Assembly (NCBI RefSeq): GCF_905171775.1 | Contig: NC_053492.1 | Coordinates: 329,370,720-329,434,719, forward strand | Source: Rana temporaria | Taxonomy: Eukaryota > Chordata > Amphibia > Anura > Ranidae | Reading direction: 5' to 3' | DNA: 64,000 bases | Part shown: positions 44,632-55,003 of the stretch, piece after piece | Numbering within the stretch: position 1 is the stretch's first letter | Layout: each line of letters starts with the position of its first letter | Notes under the pieces: generated by a model | The model's database searches: none | What the model was told of the DNA's origin: nothing | What the model saw: only the letters and a program-made list of their open reading frames with translations | Made by a program: the position numbers and the translations under genes

Positions 44632-46067
44632 GGGCCATATTCTCAGAGAAGTTACGATGGAGTAAGTCAGATACTCCATCGTAACTCCCTTTTTAGGCCA
44701 GTGTATCTATGCTCCTGATTCTCAGAATCATTTTTGCATAGATACACTTAAGGGGCCAGATTCACGTAGATCAGCGGATCTTTAGATCCGCTCGATCTAC
44801 CTGATTTAAGATCCGCTCCCGCAAGTTTGAGAGGCAAGTGGGTTATTCACAACACACTTACCTCCAAACTTGCGACGGCGGATCCTAACTCCCCCAGCGG
44901 AATTCAAATTCCGCGGCTAGGGGAGTGTCATATTTAAATCAGACGCGCTCCCGCGCCGATTTAAATACGCATGCGTCGTCCGGGGAATTTCCCGGCGTGC
45001 ATTGCTCCCACTGACGTCAATAGGACGTCAGTGGTTGCGACGTGAGCGGGACTTGCGACGCGCGTGTTCGTGAATCGGCGTACGCAAACGACGTAGGAAA
45101 TTTCAAATTCGACGCGGGAACGACGGCCATACTTAACAATACTTACCCCTGCTTTTAGAAAGGGTAAGTATACGACGGAAAACCGCTACGGAAACGACGT
45201 AAGAACACAGCGTCGGGTCCGCGTACGTTCGTGAATTTCGCGTATCTCGCTGATTTACATATTATTCAGTGTAAATCAGCGGGAACGCCCCCGGCGCCAT
45301 TTTTAAATAAAAAAAAAGATCTGACAGTGTAACACAGTGTGACACTGTCGGATCTCAGCCCTATCTATGCGTATCTGATTCTATGAATCAGGTGCATAGA
45401 TAGGACCAGAAAAAATCCGAGATACGATGGTGTATCTGAGATACTCCATCGTATCTCTTCTGTGAATCTGGCCCAAGATCCGCCATCTTACACTGGCGGA
45501 TCTTAAATGCAATGACGCCAGCCGCCGCTAGATGGCATTTACGTGAAGGAGTCATTTGCATATGCAAATGATCCTTCTACGCCGATTCCCGAACGAGTTC
45601 GCGTCGCGTAACCGTCGCTAACGTCGTTTGCGTAAGCGGAAACTTACCCCTGCTATATGAGGGGTACGTTTCCGCAAGTCTCGCGTAGGCCATGTTACGG
45701 ATGGCGTCGGGTCCCCGTCGTGTTTTTTCGTCGGATACGTCGTTTACGTAAGTCGTTCTTGAATACGACTTTACGTCAATGACGCACACGTTGGCGTCAT
45801 TGACGTTTTCCGCCGAGAACTGGAGCATGCGCACTGGGCTTTTTGCAGCCCGGCGCATGCCCAGTTCTTTTGCATCGGGGGCGCGCTTCATTTGAATAGA
45901 AGACGCCCCCTTGGAGATCCGCCAGGCTACGCCGGGACACTTACACTCCGCTGTCCCAACTTATGGAGCAAGTGGTTGGGGAATACAACACCTGCTCCAG
46001 TAAGTTGGGACAGCGGAGTGTAAGTGCCCTAAGCAAAGCAGGCGGAGATTCTTTGAGAATATGGCCC
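44632..46067. mobile_element. MITE pair with GGGCCATATTCTCA ends
   Basis: Outer ends GGGCCATATTCTCAGAGAA and TTTGAGAATATGGCCC. An inner element with ends GGGCCAGATTCACGTAGATC and GTGAATCTGGCCC lies at 44753-45474. The subterminal hairpin TACGATGGAGTA/TACTCCATCGTA occurs at the outer left end, and a related one at the inner right end. No transposase. Probably hAT-type, but no 8-bp duplication is visible. Confidence 0.75.
45936..46031. repeat. hairpin, about 36-bp arms
   Basis: CACTTACACTCCGCTGTCCC plus AACTTA pairs with its inverse at about 46000-46026 around a loop of roughly 30 bp. It lies near the right end of the MITE at 44632-46067. Confidence 0.85.
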
Positions 46068-46797
46068 TCTATTTCTACTAATGTCAATGGACTACGGTAC
46101 CCATAATGCATTGGCTTCCTAGAAAACATTGCACCCCCGCACAGCTTTATGGGGGAGGTTACTTAAAGATGGGGAGGAGCTGAATTTGCTTTCTTGGGAT
46201 CGGCATCCTTCCCTCTGCGGAGTGAGGGAGAGCACTCCAGCCAAGCAGCTAGGCCTGAAGCCGGAGTCAGGATCCACCAGAAGACCAGCCATCCAGAGAG
46301 AGACAAGATCAAGTGCATCCAGCTCGTGCTTCCAAGAGACCCGAGAGACTCACCAGCTGACAATTGTAACAGTGGAGAGCAAGATAACGGAGACTGTGCG
46401 TTGCAGAGTGGCCACCGATCAGCGTATACCTCGTGAGGAACTCAGGCGGACTAGGCCTGCTCGGGTGAGAGGACACTTGCCCAAGCTCTCAATACTACCT
46501 TAGTCTTGTGACTCATAGTGCTCCACACATCCCAAGCACCTGTATTGATCATACCCTTAGACTGAGCCTGAATACCCTTTGGATTACAAACAAGTTAAAG
46601 TGCACCAAAGAATTTACAATAGACTTCACTACTGAGGAACATTCTGCAGTTATCAAAGCTAGGCCTAATCAAGATCACTAGCGATTGCACTTGAAGGGAG
46701 TGCCCACTAGGGGAAGCTCGCGAGCATAGACTATTCATAGCCACTTACAGACTTTAAAACGTTAACATTTTTAGTTTTGTTCTTATTGGGCTAGATT

Positions 46798-47270
46798 CAG
46801 CAACAACATACGGCGGCGTATCTCCAGATACGCCGCCGTAATTTCAAATCTGCGCCGTCGTATCTTTACGCGGATTCTCAAAGGCAGATACATTGAAAAA
46901 ATAGGCTTCCTCCGCCGACGTAACTTGAATAAGCCGGCGTATAATTGTATGCATATTTACGCTGGCCGCTAGGTGGCACTTCCGTCGTTTTCGGCGTAGA
47001 ATATGCAAATTACCTCGATTCACAAAAATACGTGTGCCCGGCGGAATTTTTTTACGTCGTTTGCATAAGGCTTTTCCGGCGTAACGTTGCTCCTGCTTCT
47101 ATGAGGCGTAGGCAATGTTAAGTATGGACGTCGTTCCCGCGTCGAATTTTGAATTTTCTTCGTCGTTTGCGTAAGTCGTTCGCGAATAGGGCTGAACGTA
47201 ATTTACGTTCACGTCGAAACCAATACGTCCTTGCGGCGTACTTTGGAGCAATGCACACTGGGATATGTAC
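46798..47270. mobile_element. MITE fragment, GGGCTAGATTCAGC end
   Basis: Replaces the (TA)n part of the LTR. The left end starts GGGCTAGATTCAGCAACA with hairpin GGCGGCGTATC/GATACGCCGCC. No matching right end is found before LTR sequence resumes at GGCATACAGAAGAAGG. Confidence 0.65.
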
Positions 47271-47473
47271 ACAGACGGCATACAGAAGAAGGTAACAACA
47301 TCATTGCATGTCATTGTATAGTTCACATGTGTTATTGTGGTCTTAGCCATGCAGGGGACTCGCAATACATTTACATTTGTCTGGTGTGCCAAGGGAGGGT
47401 TCGAGCCTTTTATAGGGGTGGATAGGTCAGAGAGTAGGCCCAAAACTAATCAGCAGCTCCTTCGGGGGTACCG

Positions 47474-47491
47474 TGGGGGCTCGTCCGGGAT
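47474..47491 (+). other. primer binding site, tRNA-Pro
   Basis: TGGGGGCTCGTCCGGGAT is the exact complement of the tRNA-Pro 3' end, directly after the 5' LTR. Confidence 0.9.
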
Positions 47492-47613
47492 CCTTCTTCT
47501 CTGAAATCAAAATTCCCTTTATATTGAACCTCACCCTCGCCAGGACCAGTCATGAATGCTGCTGCCACAGCCATTTGGTGCAGCGAAGAAAATGTCACCT
47601 TGAAAAATTGCTT

Positions 47614-48134
47614 TGTCACGGTCTGGAGTCAGGCTCAGAGGCCAATTGCTATAGCAGTGACAGAACAGGTATACAGGCAGTAGAGTAGTCCAGGAACAGG
47701 CCGAGGGTCAAACACAGGTGGTTGCAGATTGGGATCAGGCAATAGAGAAGTCCAGGGACAGGCCGAGGGTCAAACACAGGTGGTTGCAGATTGGGATCAG
47801 GCAATAGAGAAGTCCAGGAACAGGCTGAGGGTCAAACACAGGTGGTTGCAGATACAATGGCAGCAGAGCAGACAAATCGCAAGGCACTGGCTGGGAAGGC
47901 ACAATAACCTGGCAAAGAGGAAGTGCAGAGACAAGGCTTTTATAGGAAGTCTGTGGGAGGAGCAAGGGGTTCAAGGTTCAAGGCAATCAAGACACAAGGC
48001 AGGAATGTCCAATGGATCAGATGGGTTTGTCCAGCAGATCAGACAGGGAGCTGTCCAGCATCCCAGATAGCTCAGTGAGAAGGTTCACTGCCAGACACAG
48101 ATGAGGTCCCAGGTTCAAGTCCAGGTCCTGACAG
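47614..48134. mobile_element. insertion in gag with GCTT duplication and 57-bp tandem repeats
   Basis: The ends TGTCACGGTCTGGAGT and the inverse of its right end (TGTCAGGACCTGGACT) match at 12 of 16. GCTT flanks both sides (47610-47613, 48135-48138). Removing it restores the gag frame. Three copies of a roughly 57-bp unit (GGTCAAACACAGGTGGTTGC) lie at 47690-47860. Near the right end, TAGCTCAGTGAG (48068) and GGTTCAAGTCC (48111) resemble tRNA A and B boxes. Confidence 0.72.
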
Positions 48135-48552
48135 GCTTAGTGATTGAGATTAAGGGAGAAGCCTGGACAGAGGAAAAGTTACTCCCAGTCCTGAGGACTT
48201 TATCCACAGACAGGAAGCCATGGGTGGTGGATATGTGAATAGATAGTGTCAACCCTCACATATATGCCTTATGTGAGTGGAAGAAAGGACTCCCAGACTG
48301 TTTTAAAGGTGCTGGCATAAAGACAGCAGACCAAGTAGAACTTTTCCTAATACACCTAGAAGAACAGGAGGGGCCCACCTCATCTAGCTCACTGAGACCA
48401 GGAAGGGATAGAGAACAAGGAAGAGAGGGTCCTGGCTCCTCATCACTAAACACTCTTGGCCCAGAGTTATGTGCTGTGTTAGGAGAAATTGTGGCTCAGT
48501 GCAAGAGGGATTCCCTAGAATACCTGATAACTGGATACAGGAAGCTCAGAAC

Positions 48553-48676
48553 TGTGGGTATGGAGTTGGGTGTATAGGATTTTACTGTGTTTTTTATTTT
48601 GTTTTTTTATTTTTTGTGGTTGAACTGGATAGACTTGTGTCTTTTTTCAGCCTGACTAACTATGTAACTATGTAAC
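48553..48676 (-). repeat. dispersed frog-type repeat inserted in gag
   Basis: About 124 bp absent from gag copy A, ending GACTAACTATGTAACTATGT. It contains GGTTGAACTGGATAGACTTG, the inverse-oriented counterpart of the repeat at 23866. Confidence 0.7.
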
Positions 48677-49940
48677 CTTGTCAGAGAGACAACCGGTGCC
48701 CTCATCGGAGGATGGATTTGAGGAATGGCTGGATCACGCCACTCAGGCTCTAGAAGAATGGGAAATACCCGAGAAGCACAAGAAGCAAAGGATTATAGAG
48801 AGTCTAAGGGGACCAGCATTAGAGGCCATATGTAATCTTAAACTAAGCAGAAAGGACTGTGCTGCACAGGATTATTTGTTCTACAAAGTGTGTTTGGGAG
48901 GACTGAAAACACCAGTGAACTCTGCTACCAATTAGAACACTGTTATCAAAAGCCTTGAGAGAAGTTGTCTGAATTTGTTGGGCGATAAGATAAGATCTTT
49001 CATCAGATCCTGTTGAAGAAGGGACTGGACCCAAGAAAGGTGGATGAAACCAGAGCCCAACAAGTTTTAAGGGGAGCTCAACCTATGGATCCCATTGCCC
49101 TTCTGCTACAAACCCGTCAAGGGGGTGACGTGTTGAAATACCCTGACCTGATTCGGATGATTAGAGAGGAAGAGGTCTTACTGGACCAAAAGAATAGACA
49201 CCAACCACCAAAGCCCCCAGCATGAGTCCGAGTAGTAAGCACGGAGGACGGCGACCCTCAGGTCGAGCTTCTGAGGAATCAAGTGTCCCAGCTGATGGAA
49301 ATGGTGGTCGCCTTGACCAGTCAGGCGGAGGTGCTGCCTTACCAAACCAAACAGGAGGAGACAGAGAAGCCCACCTGTAGACAGAGTGATCAAGCAAGGA
49401 AGCCAAGGAGGCTCATATTTTGCTTCAACTGTGGAGGAGTAGGACATATGAGGGAAGTTTGCCCCAGCCCAGCTAAAGCTAGTCAGCAAATGCACAAGCC
49501 GGCGGAAAAATGTCAGAGGGCCCCGGTGAAGGAGTCAACCGGGTGCCCGCCTACTGTAGACAACTCCAAAAGGACGCAGAAAACAAAGAGAACAAAGAGG
49601 GAAAAGGACCTCTCCCAAAGCCACCTTTCACCCCTTCCCCGCGTGGACGGATGGAAGCCAAAAAGAACCCTAATAAGAGAGGGATAAAGGTGCAAGTTAC
49701 AGAGCAAAAAGGAAAAACTACACCCAGGAAATTTCCGGAAAATTTTGTAGGGCCTTCCTCATTAGTTTCCGTTTAAGTGGAAGGGATCTATACTAAGGCC
49801 CTCCTGGATACCGGAGCTCAAGTGACTCTCTTGTATAGGGACTTCTATGACCGACATCTTTCTCACTTGCCCCTACAGAAATTAGAAGAATTGGAAATAT
49901 GGGGTATTGGGACTCAGTTTCCCTTATGATGGATACTTAC

Positions 49941-50533
49941 TGTCATGGACCTTGAGATATTAAAGTGTTTCTACTTGACATCTGTTACACAGGAGAGGGA
50001 CATTCAATGCAAGGCTTTTGAAATGCTAAGTGGAACCAGCTTGCGAAATACCTTTTATTGTGTTCTGCAGGTTAAGAGCGGGTGTCGGAGTCAGTCCGTC
50101 TAGCTAGAACCGGGTTATTGTGTACATTGATTACCCCCTGGGGCTTCTGTCTCAATACACAAGTCTTTCTATCCAAGCTATTGGACCAATCCCTGTTGAC
50201 AATTTCAAGTCCTCATTTGCATGGTCAAGGGGGACCTGAGTGAAGACTGCATATACTTTACAATTGACCAATAGGAAAGCGGTTGTTGGGAGTGGGATGT
50301 TCCAAATTCTGTATAAAAGTGTGCTGTGTAATTGAAAATAAAGAGTCCTGTTGGAACTTACATACAGCCTGCCTGGTGTTTGTTCTTAATGGGTCCGAAT
50401 GGCACATAGCTGTAATTCGGATCCCGGAACCTTGGATGACTGGACCATCAGACGTTGCAATCTGCAAGCGGACTCACTGGTATCAGAGGAGTGTCGGGAG
50501 AGCAGGACCTGGGCGAGGAAGGATCTCGTCACA
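49941..50533 (+). repeat. 5' LTR of element C
   Basis: Contains the promoter-like TATAAAAG (50313-50320) and the polyadenylation signal AATAAA (50337-50342), in the order expected of U3-R-U5. Confidence 0.92.
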
Positions 50534-50538
50534 TTGGT

Positions 50539-50554
50539 TGGCAGCGGTGGGATT
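50539..50554 (+). other. primer binding site, tRNA-Leu
   Basis: TGGCAGCGGTGGGATT complements the 3' end of vertebrate tRNA-Leu (AAG/TAG type). Confidence 0.82.
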
Positions 50555-50595
50555 TGCTCTCCAGTTACTGGGACAACTCCAAACCACCACCATGA

Positions 50596-52932
50596 ATGAC
50601 CAGCTATGCAGCCTGGAGGAGAACCATGCTAAAAGACTTGCTTGAGATCCGTGGAGGGACCGGTGGGAAGAACAAGGCCACCCTGATCATTGCGCTAGCC
50701 GAGATGGATCAGAGGGATGGTGATGCAGGACCCCGGTCAGTTGAAGACTTGTTCCAGCAGCGAGTTCAACAGCGGTTGGCATTATATGGTGCGAACCCAT
50801 CAGAGACCGCCATACAGAATACCATTAGAGACCTCCAGCGGCAGGATGAGAGAGAACGAGAGCGACAACAGAGAGAACGAGAGCGGCAACAGGAGCTGAG
50901 AATTGCAGAAATACGGCGATCGGTGACAACGCCTAAAGAAGCAGCACCAAATGAAAGAAGAGGAGAGGTACAGATATCAGTAACCATGGAAGAGGAATTC
51001 AGAAGGAGGTTGCGAGAGAAGCAGATACAGCGCAGAGGACCAGTATCAGAGGAGGTCCTGCTTGGATGGTCTGATTCGATCCGCTGCGAACTCTGGAAAG
51101 AAGCGCTAGCCCGCGAGCAGCGACACCAGGGAAAAGCTCTCCCCTCCATCCATGTAAGGTACTGGTCACAGTATGAAGTACGGATGCTGTTATTGGGGGA
51201 ACAACCAAAGCAGGAGTGGACAGCAGAGTTAAGCAGGCTGATCCGGGAAGAGATGCGGTTGGACGAGAGCTACAGAGCCCTCCGGTGGTATGTAGTCCAA
51301 GAGTGCCCGTGGTCAGCGGATGACAGCCCCACGGAAGGCTTTGACTATGATGGCCTGGGATTGTTGTATTGGAGGATGTCCAGGGATCCCAACTTTGGGA
51401 GCGATCGGGAGTGGCGTTGGGAGGAAATAATGGAGCACAGAGAGCGAAGACTGAATGTCCCGGAAGTGCACTGGTTACAGGAAGATTTGGAATTCCTGGC
51501 CGCTCAAGAATGGGAACTGGAAATCACCTACAAACAGCTGCTAGACTCCGCTCAGCAGCAGGGTGAGGTTCCCTTTACCTGGGACTATGAGGAAATATCA
51601 GCTGACAGTGATGAAATCCTGGCTGATGAATCAGCAGTGGAAAATCGGGAGCTTGCCATTCCCAAAGCTGAAGTGCTGACCGCACGGCCGAGCTCTGCTA
51701 ACCTCTGCTCAGTACCCATAGCATCTTCTGGGTTCCATGGACAGGAGATGGTGAACCTCTATCCCCAGACACCAGTTGTAGAGACAGGGGATTTGATAGA
51801 CTTTTCTGCTGAGGAAGAACAACCTGGGGAGCCTCCAGCAGAAGAGCTGGTATCAGGGCCAAACTTCACTGTGCTCTGCCCAGCACCAAGGGCAGTATTT
51901 GTGGAGTTACAAGGAACTTCCCCAGCTGAAGCGCTGGTCACAGGACAGAGGGATCAAGACCTCTGCCCCACCCCCGTGGCAGTTCCGGAGGCTCAGGGTG
52001 AGAAGATGGCAATCACTCCCCAGCCACAGATTGCAGAATGTATGGACTGTTCAGAGGATGTTATGGATTATGCACCCCCAGCAGAAGTGCTGGCAACAGG
52101 GCAGAATGCTAGCCATCTCTGCCCAGCACTGGGACCAACTGTGGAGTTCCAGGGAGCCGGGGCGGTTGGCCCCCCTCCCCAGCAACAAGCTGAGGTAGTA
52201 AAGCTGTTACTCCCAGCTGAATCACTGGCAGCAGGGCAGGATGCTACTGGCTGCTGCACACAACTACAGCTTGAGCGGATATCGGTGGATGGGACTGTGG
52301 TCCCCACTCACAGCAACCCAGCGGAAGAGCTGGCAACAGAGCAGAGTGCCCCGGGCCTCTGCTCTCAACTAACAGAAGAGGGGGTTCCTGTGGTAGTGGA
52401 TGGGACTCCGATCTCCACAGACACAACCCCAGAAAATGGTGCGGCACTGAGACAGGAGGATGTCGGCTTTGCTTTGCAAGCACCGGGGGATTTTTACCTA
52501 GCATCAGTGGATGGGACTGCAGTCTCCACTGGTATACCCCAGGAATGGTGGCCAGTTGGCCCAGATTCCCAATGGCATGATGAACTGAGCCCAGCCACCC
52601 TGTCTTCTCTCCAGCGGCTGAAAGGACTCCAGGGAGAAGGGCCAGTCCAGGCCTCTCCCCAGCGGCAGGCGTGTTCTCTGAGAGAGGCAGAGATTGGCTG
52701 GGTGAGTAATGCTCTGTTTGGGACAAGGTATCTGGGGTACTGGGTGGGTACCGGAATTGGGATCTCTCCCAGTGTTAGTCTCCTGCCAAAGGGGGAGATG
52801 TGTGACAGACCTAGCCGGGACAGGGGCTTTTGGAGAGGACTGAATGTGAGCCTCTTGCCATCCAATTATGGGCCAGGACCTCAAAACAGGAAGGCAGATG
52901 GGTCATCCCAGCGGACAGTCCTGGAACTTTAA
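50596..52932 (+). CDS. 778-residue ORF of element C, function unknown
   Basis: The only ORF of this LTR element, open throughout. Residues 8-45 (MLKDLLEIRGGTGGKNKAT) look like a small SAP-like or gag-leading helix-turn. Residues about 75-110 are Arg/Glu/Gln-rich (RERERQQRERERQQE), likely helical. Residues 125-310 are Trp- and Glu-rich (EEFRRRLREKQIQRRG, WSQYEVRMLLLGEQ, LQEDLEFLAAQEWELEITYK). Residues 340-620 contain at least five diverged copies of a 40-50 residue unit built on PAEELATGQ and LCPAP. There is no zinc knuckle, DTG or YxDD. The position after the PBS suggests a Gag-like protein, but I do not recognise it. The Met at 50626 is an alternative start. Confidence 0.75.
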   Translation: MTSYAAWRRTMLKDLLEIRGGTGGKNKATLIIALAEMDQRDGDAGPRSVEDLFQQRVQQRLALYGANPSETAIQNTIRDLQRQDERERERQQRERERQQELRIAEIRRSVTTPKEAAPNERRGEVQISVTMEEEFRRRLREKQIQRRGPVSEEVLLGWSDSIRCELWKEALAREQRHQGKALPSIHVRYWSQYEVRMLLLGEQPKQEWTAELSRLIREEMRLDESYRALRWYVVQECPWSADDSPTEGFDYDGLGLLYWRMSRDPNFGSDREWRWEEIMEHRERRLNVPEVHWLQEDLEFLAAQEWELEITYKQLLDSAQQQGEVPFTWDYEEISADSDEILADESAVENRELAIPKAEVLTARPSSANLCSVPIASSGFHGQEMVNLYPQTPVVETGDLIDFSAEEEQPGEPPAEELVSGPNFTVLCPAPRAVFVELQGTSPAEALVTGQRDQDLCPTPVAVPEAQGEKMAITPQPQIAECMDCSEDVMDYAPPAEVLATGQNASHLCPALGPTVEFQGAGAVGPPPQQQAEVVKLLLPAESLAAGQDATGCCTQLQLERISVDGTVVPTHSNPAEELATEQSAPGLCSQLTEEGVPVVVDGTPISTDTTPENGAALRQEDVGFALQAPGDFYLASVDGTAVSTGIPQEWWPVGPDSQWHDELSPATLSSLQRLKGLQGEGPVQASPQRQACSLREAEIGWVSNALFGTRYLGYWVGTGIGISPSVSLLPKGEMCDRPSRDRGFWRGLNVSLLPSNYGPGPQNRKADGSSQRTVLEL

Positions 52933-53009
52933 GACTATTTTTCCAACATCCTCGAGTTGACCCGTTTGGGTCCCACTGCGGCTGTTGGACTGTTTCCCAG
53001 GGGAAGTAA

Positions 53010-53602
53010 TGTCATGGACCTTGAGATATTAAAGTGTTTCTACTTGACATCTGTTACACAGGAGAGGGACATTCAATGCAAGGCTTTTGAAATGCTAAGT
53101 GGAACCAGCTTGCGAAATACCTTTTATTGTGTTCTGCAGGTTAAGAGCGGGTGTCGGAGTCAGTCCGTCTAGCTAGAACCGGGTTATTGTGTACATTGAT
53201 TACCCCCTGGGGCTTCTGTCTCAATACACAAGTCTTTCTATCCAAGCTATTGGACCAATCCCTGTTGACAATTTCAAGTCCTCATTTGCATGGTCAAGGG
53301 GGACCTGAGTGAAGACTGCATATACTTTACAATTGACCAATAGGAAAGCGGTTGTTGGGAGTGGGATGTTCCAAATTCTGTATAAAAGTGTGCTGTGTAA
53401 TTGAAAATAAAGAGTCCTGTTGGAACTTACATACAGCCTGCCTGGTGTTTGTTCTTAATGGGTCCGAATGGCACATAGCTGTAATTCGGATCCCGGAACC
53501 TTGGATGACTGGACCATCAGACGTTGCAATCTGCAAGCGGACTCACTGGTATCAGAGGAGTGTCGGGAGAGCAGGACCTGGGCGAGGAAGGATCTCGTCA
53601 CA
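53010..53602 (+). repeat. 3' LTR of element C
   Basis: Same length and, read side by side, the same sequence as the 5' LTR. Confidence 0.92.
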
Positions 53603-55003
53603 ATCCAGTTGACCTTTGATCCTTCAGTAGCAGGAGCAGCAGAGACCTTTGACACCCTGGCAGTAGTCTTCCCTCAGCCACCAGGGGCCCACAAAAGCTC
53701 CCTCATTATAGGGACAAACACTGATTTAGTCAGGAGACTTTTGATCCCTCTAACAGAGGCAGCAGAGACCCCATCACCCAAGGTTCATCCCATGTTACGG
53801 AGGGTCTATCAACAGTTGGTGATGGAAAAGAAGGCCCCTGAAGAAGGAGTGGGCAAGATCTGGTGGCTGGACAAGACAGCAAAGATCTTGCAACCAGGTG
53901 AAGTGACCTGTTTGAGGGCCTCTGTGAAGCTTACCTGGTCCCAGCCAGGCCCGTTTCTTGTTCTCAAGCCTGACCCTGCTGGACACTCAGGAGTGGAAGT
54001 GATACCAGGGGTAATCCCACTGAAGGTGTTGGAGAGAAATCATGGGAGGGTGTCCGTCAGCATTAGAAATGCTACCACCAGCCCTGTGGAAGTGCCAGCC
54101 AGAATGCTACTGGGCCATGTACACCAAACCACCCCAGTTGCTCCCTCTGACCTAGAAGAGAGAAAGAATGTAGAAGACCTCAAAGGGGGCTACCACCCTG
54201 ACGGCACAAATCTTCCACCAGAATGGGAAGAGAGAGCAAAAGCTCAACTTGACAGGTGGCAAAAGATAGTCTCCAAAACTGAGTTTGATGTTGGGTGTGC
54301 GAAGAGTGCCACTTACAGGATTCGGCTAAATGAAGATAAACCCTTCAGGGAGCGAGTCCGGAGAGTTCCTCTGACAGACCTAGAAGACCTCAGAAAGCAA
54401 CTAGCAGAGCTGAAGAGGACATGAACCATCAGAGAGTCCAGGAGCCCTTATGCCTCTCCATTAGTGGTGGTAAGGAAGAAAAACAGCTCATTGAGGCTGT
54501 GCATCGACTACAGAACCCTCAACAAGCGAACCATACCTGACCAGTACACCACTCCTCGGATAGAGGATGCTTTACAGAGTCTGTCGGGAGCCAAATGGTT
54601 GAGTGTAATGGACCTAAAGAGTGGTTATGGTCCTCTCAACAACCAGTGCCCAGCACTTTGTTCCTGCCCTCATCTGAAGTGACAAATAGTGGGACACTTC
54701 GACCGGAGGCTCAGGAATTTGTACCTCACAAAATTCTCACTGAGGAGTTAGAGGAGAATGTGGAGTCATCGTCCATAGGAGATCCCATGGAGGCCTCAAG
54801 CCTATCTGACAAAGAATTGAGTGATTCAAGAGATATGTACATATGTGTTTATTTCTTTCCTAAAGCAATGCATTGTAGGATTTGAAGTAGGAGGAGAAAA
54901 GGACTCCATTGACATTAGTAGAAATAGACTATGGTACCCATAATGCATTGGCTTCCCAGAGAACATTGCACCCCCGCACAGCTTTATGGGGGAGGTTACT
55001 TAA

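Larger units (their letters stand above)
44486..47473 (+). repeat. 5' LTR of retrotransposon B with MITE insertions
   Basis: Collinear with 54836-57283 outside the insertions at 44632-46067 and 46798-47270. It ends GGGGTACCG directly at the PBS, lacking the CTACA seen at the end of the 3' LTR. A 23-bp block next to the first insertion is inverted relative to the 3' LTR. Confidence 0.82.
47552..49776 (+). pseudogene. retrotransposon B Gag, PNMA-like, two insertions
   Basis: The ATG at 47552 (MNAAATAIW) follows the PBS leader. The frame passes through ENVTLKN to a 521-bp insertion (47614-48134), resumes with a GEAWTEEKLLPVLR-like segment resembling the PNMA N-terminal region, meets a stop before IDSVNPHIYALCEWKKG, and meets a second insertion at 48553-48676. 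It then gives the capsid-like helices and the CCHC knuckle FCFNCGGVGHMREVC (near 49420-49470). Small indels break the frame near 48880 and 48955. The basic tail (49500-49760) reaches an in-frame stop just before the protease. The same protein without insertions is seen at 19322-20448. Confidence 0.82.
49941..53602 (+). mobile_element. LTR retrotransposon C, non-autonomous, young
   Basis: Two 593-bp LTRs (49941-50533 and 53010-53602) appear identical by eye. Each starts TGTCATGG and ends CGTCACA. A PBS complementary to tRNA-Leu lies 5 bp after the first LTR. Inside is one long ORF (50596-52932) and no protease, RT, RNase H or integrase. Purine-rich CCCAGGGGAAG precedes the 3' LTR as a candidate polypurine tract. 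No matching target duplication is visible (CTTAC on the left, ATCCA on the right). Confidence 0.92.
49777..54680 (+). pseudogene. retrotransposon B Pol: protease and RT start, split by element C
   Basis: 49777-49937 reads through an aspartic protease start, LLDTGAQVTLLY, in frame with gag past a stop, and ends at GIGTQFP. After element C, 53603 resumes with IQLTFDPSVAGAAETFDTL and continues open to a stop at 54422. It then gives RESRSPYASPLVVVRKK and CIDYRTLNKRTIPDQY, then GAKWLSVMDLKSGY, the first RT blocks of Ty3/Gypsy. The YxDD box, RNase H and integrase are all missing: the sequence jumps to SGTLRPEAQEFVP, which may be the pol C-terminus, then to the 3' LTR. The DTG motif is intact; the RT is incomplete. 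Confidence 0.85.

Noticed and set aside
48062..48133. tRNA gene
   Set aside because: A- and B-box-like words are present, but no cloverleaf with proper stems could be drawn by eye; it is part of a mobile element.
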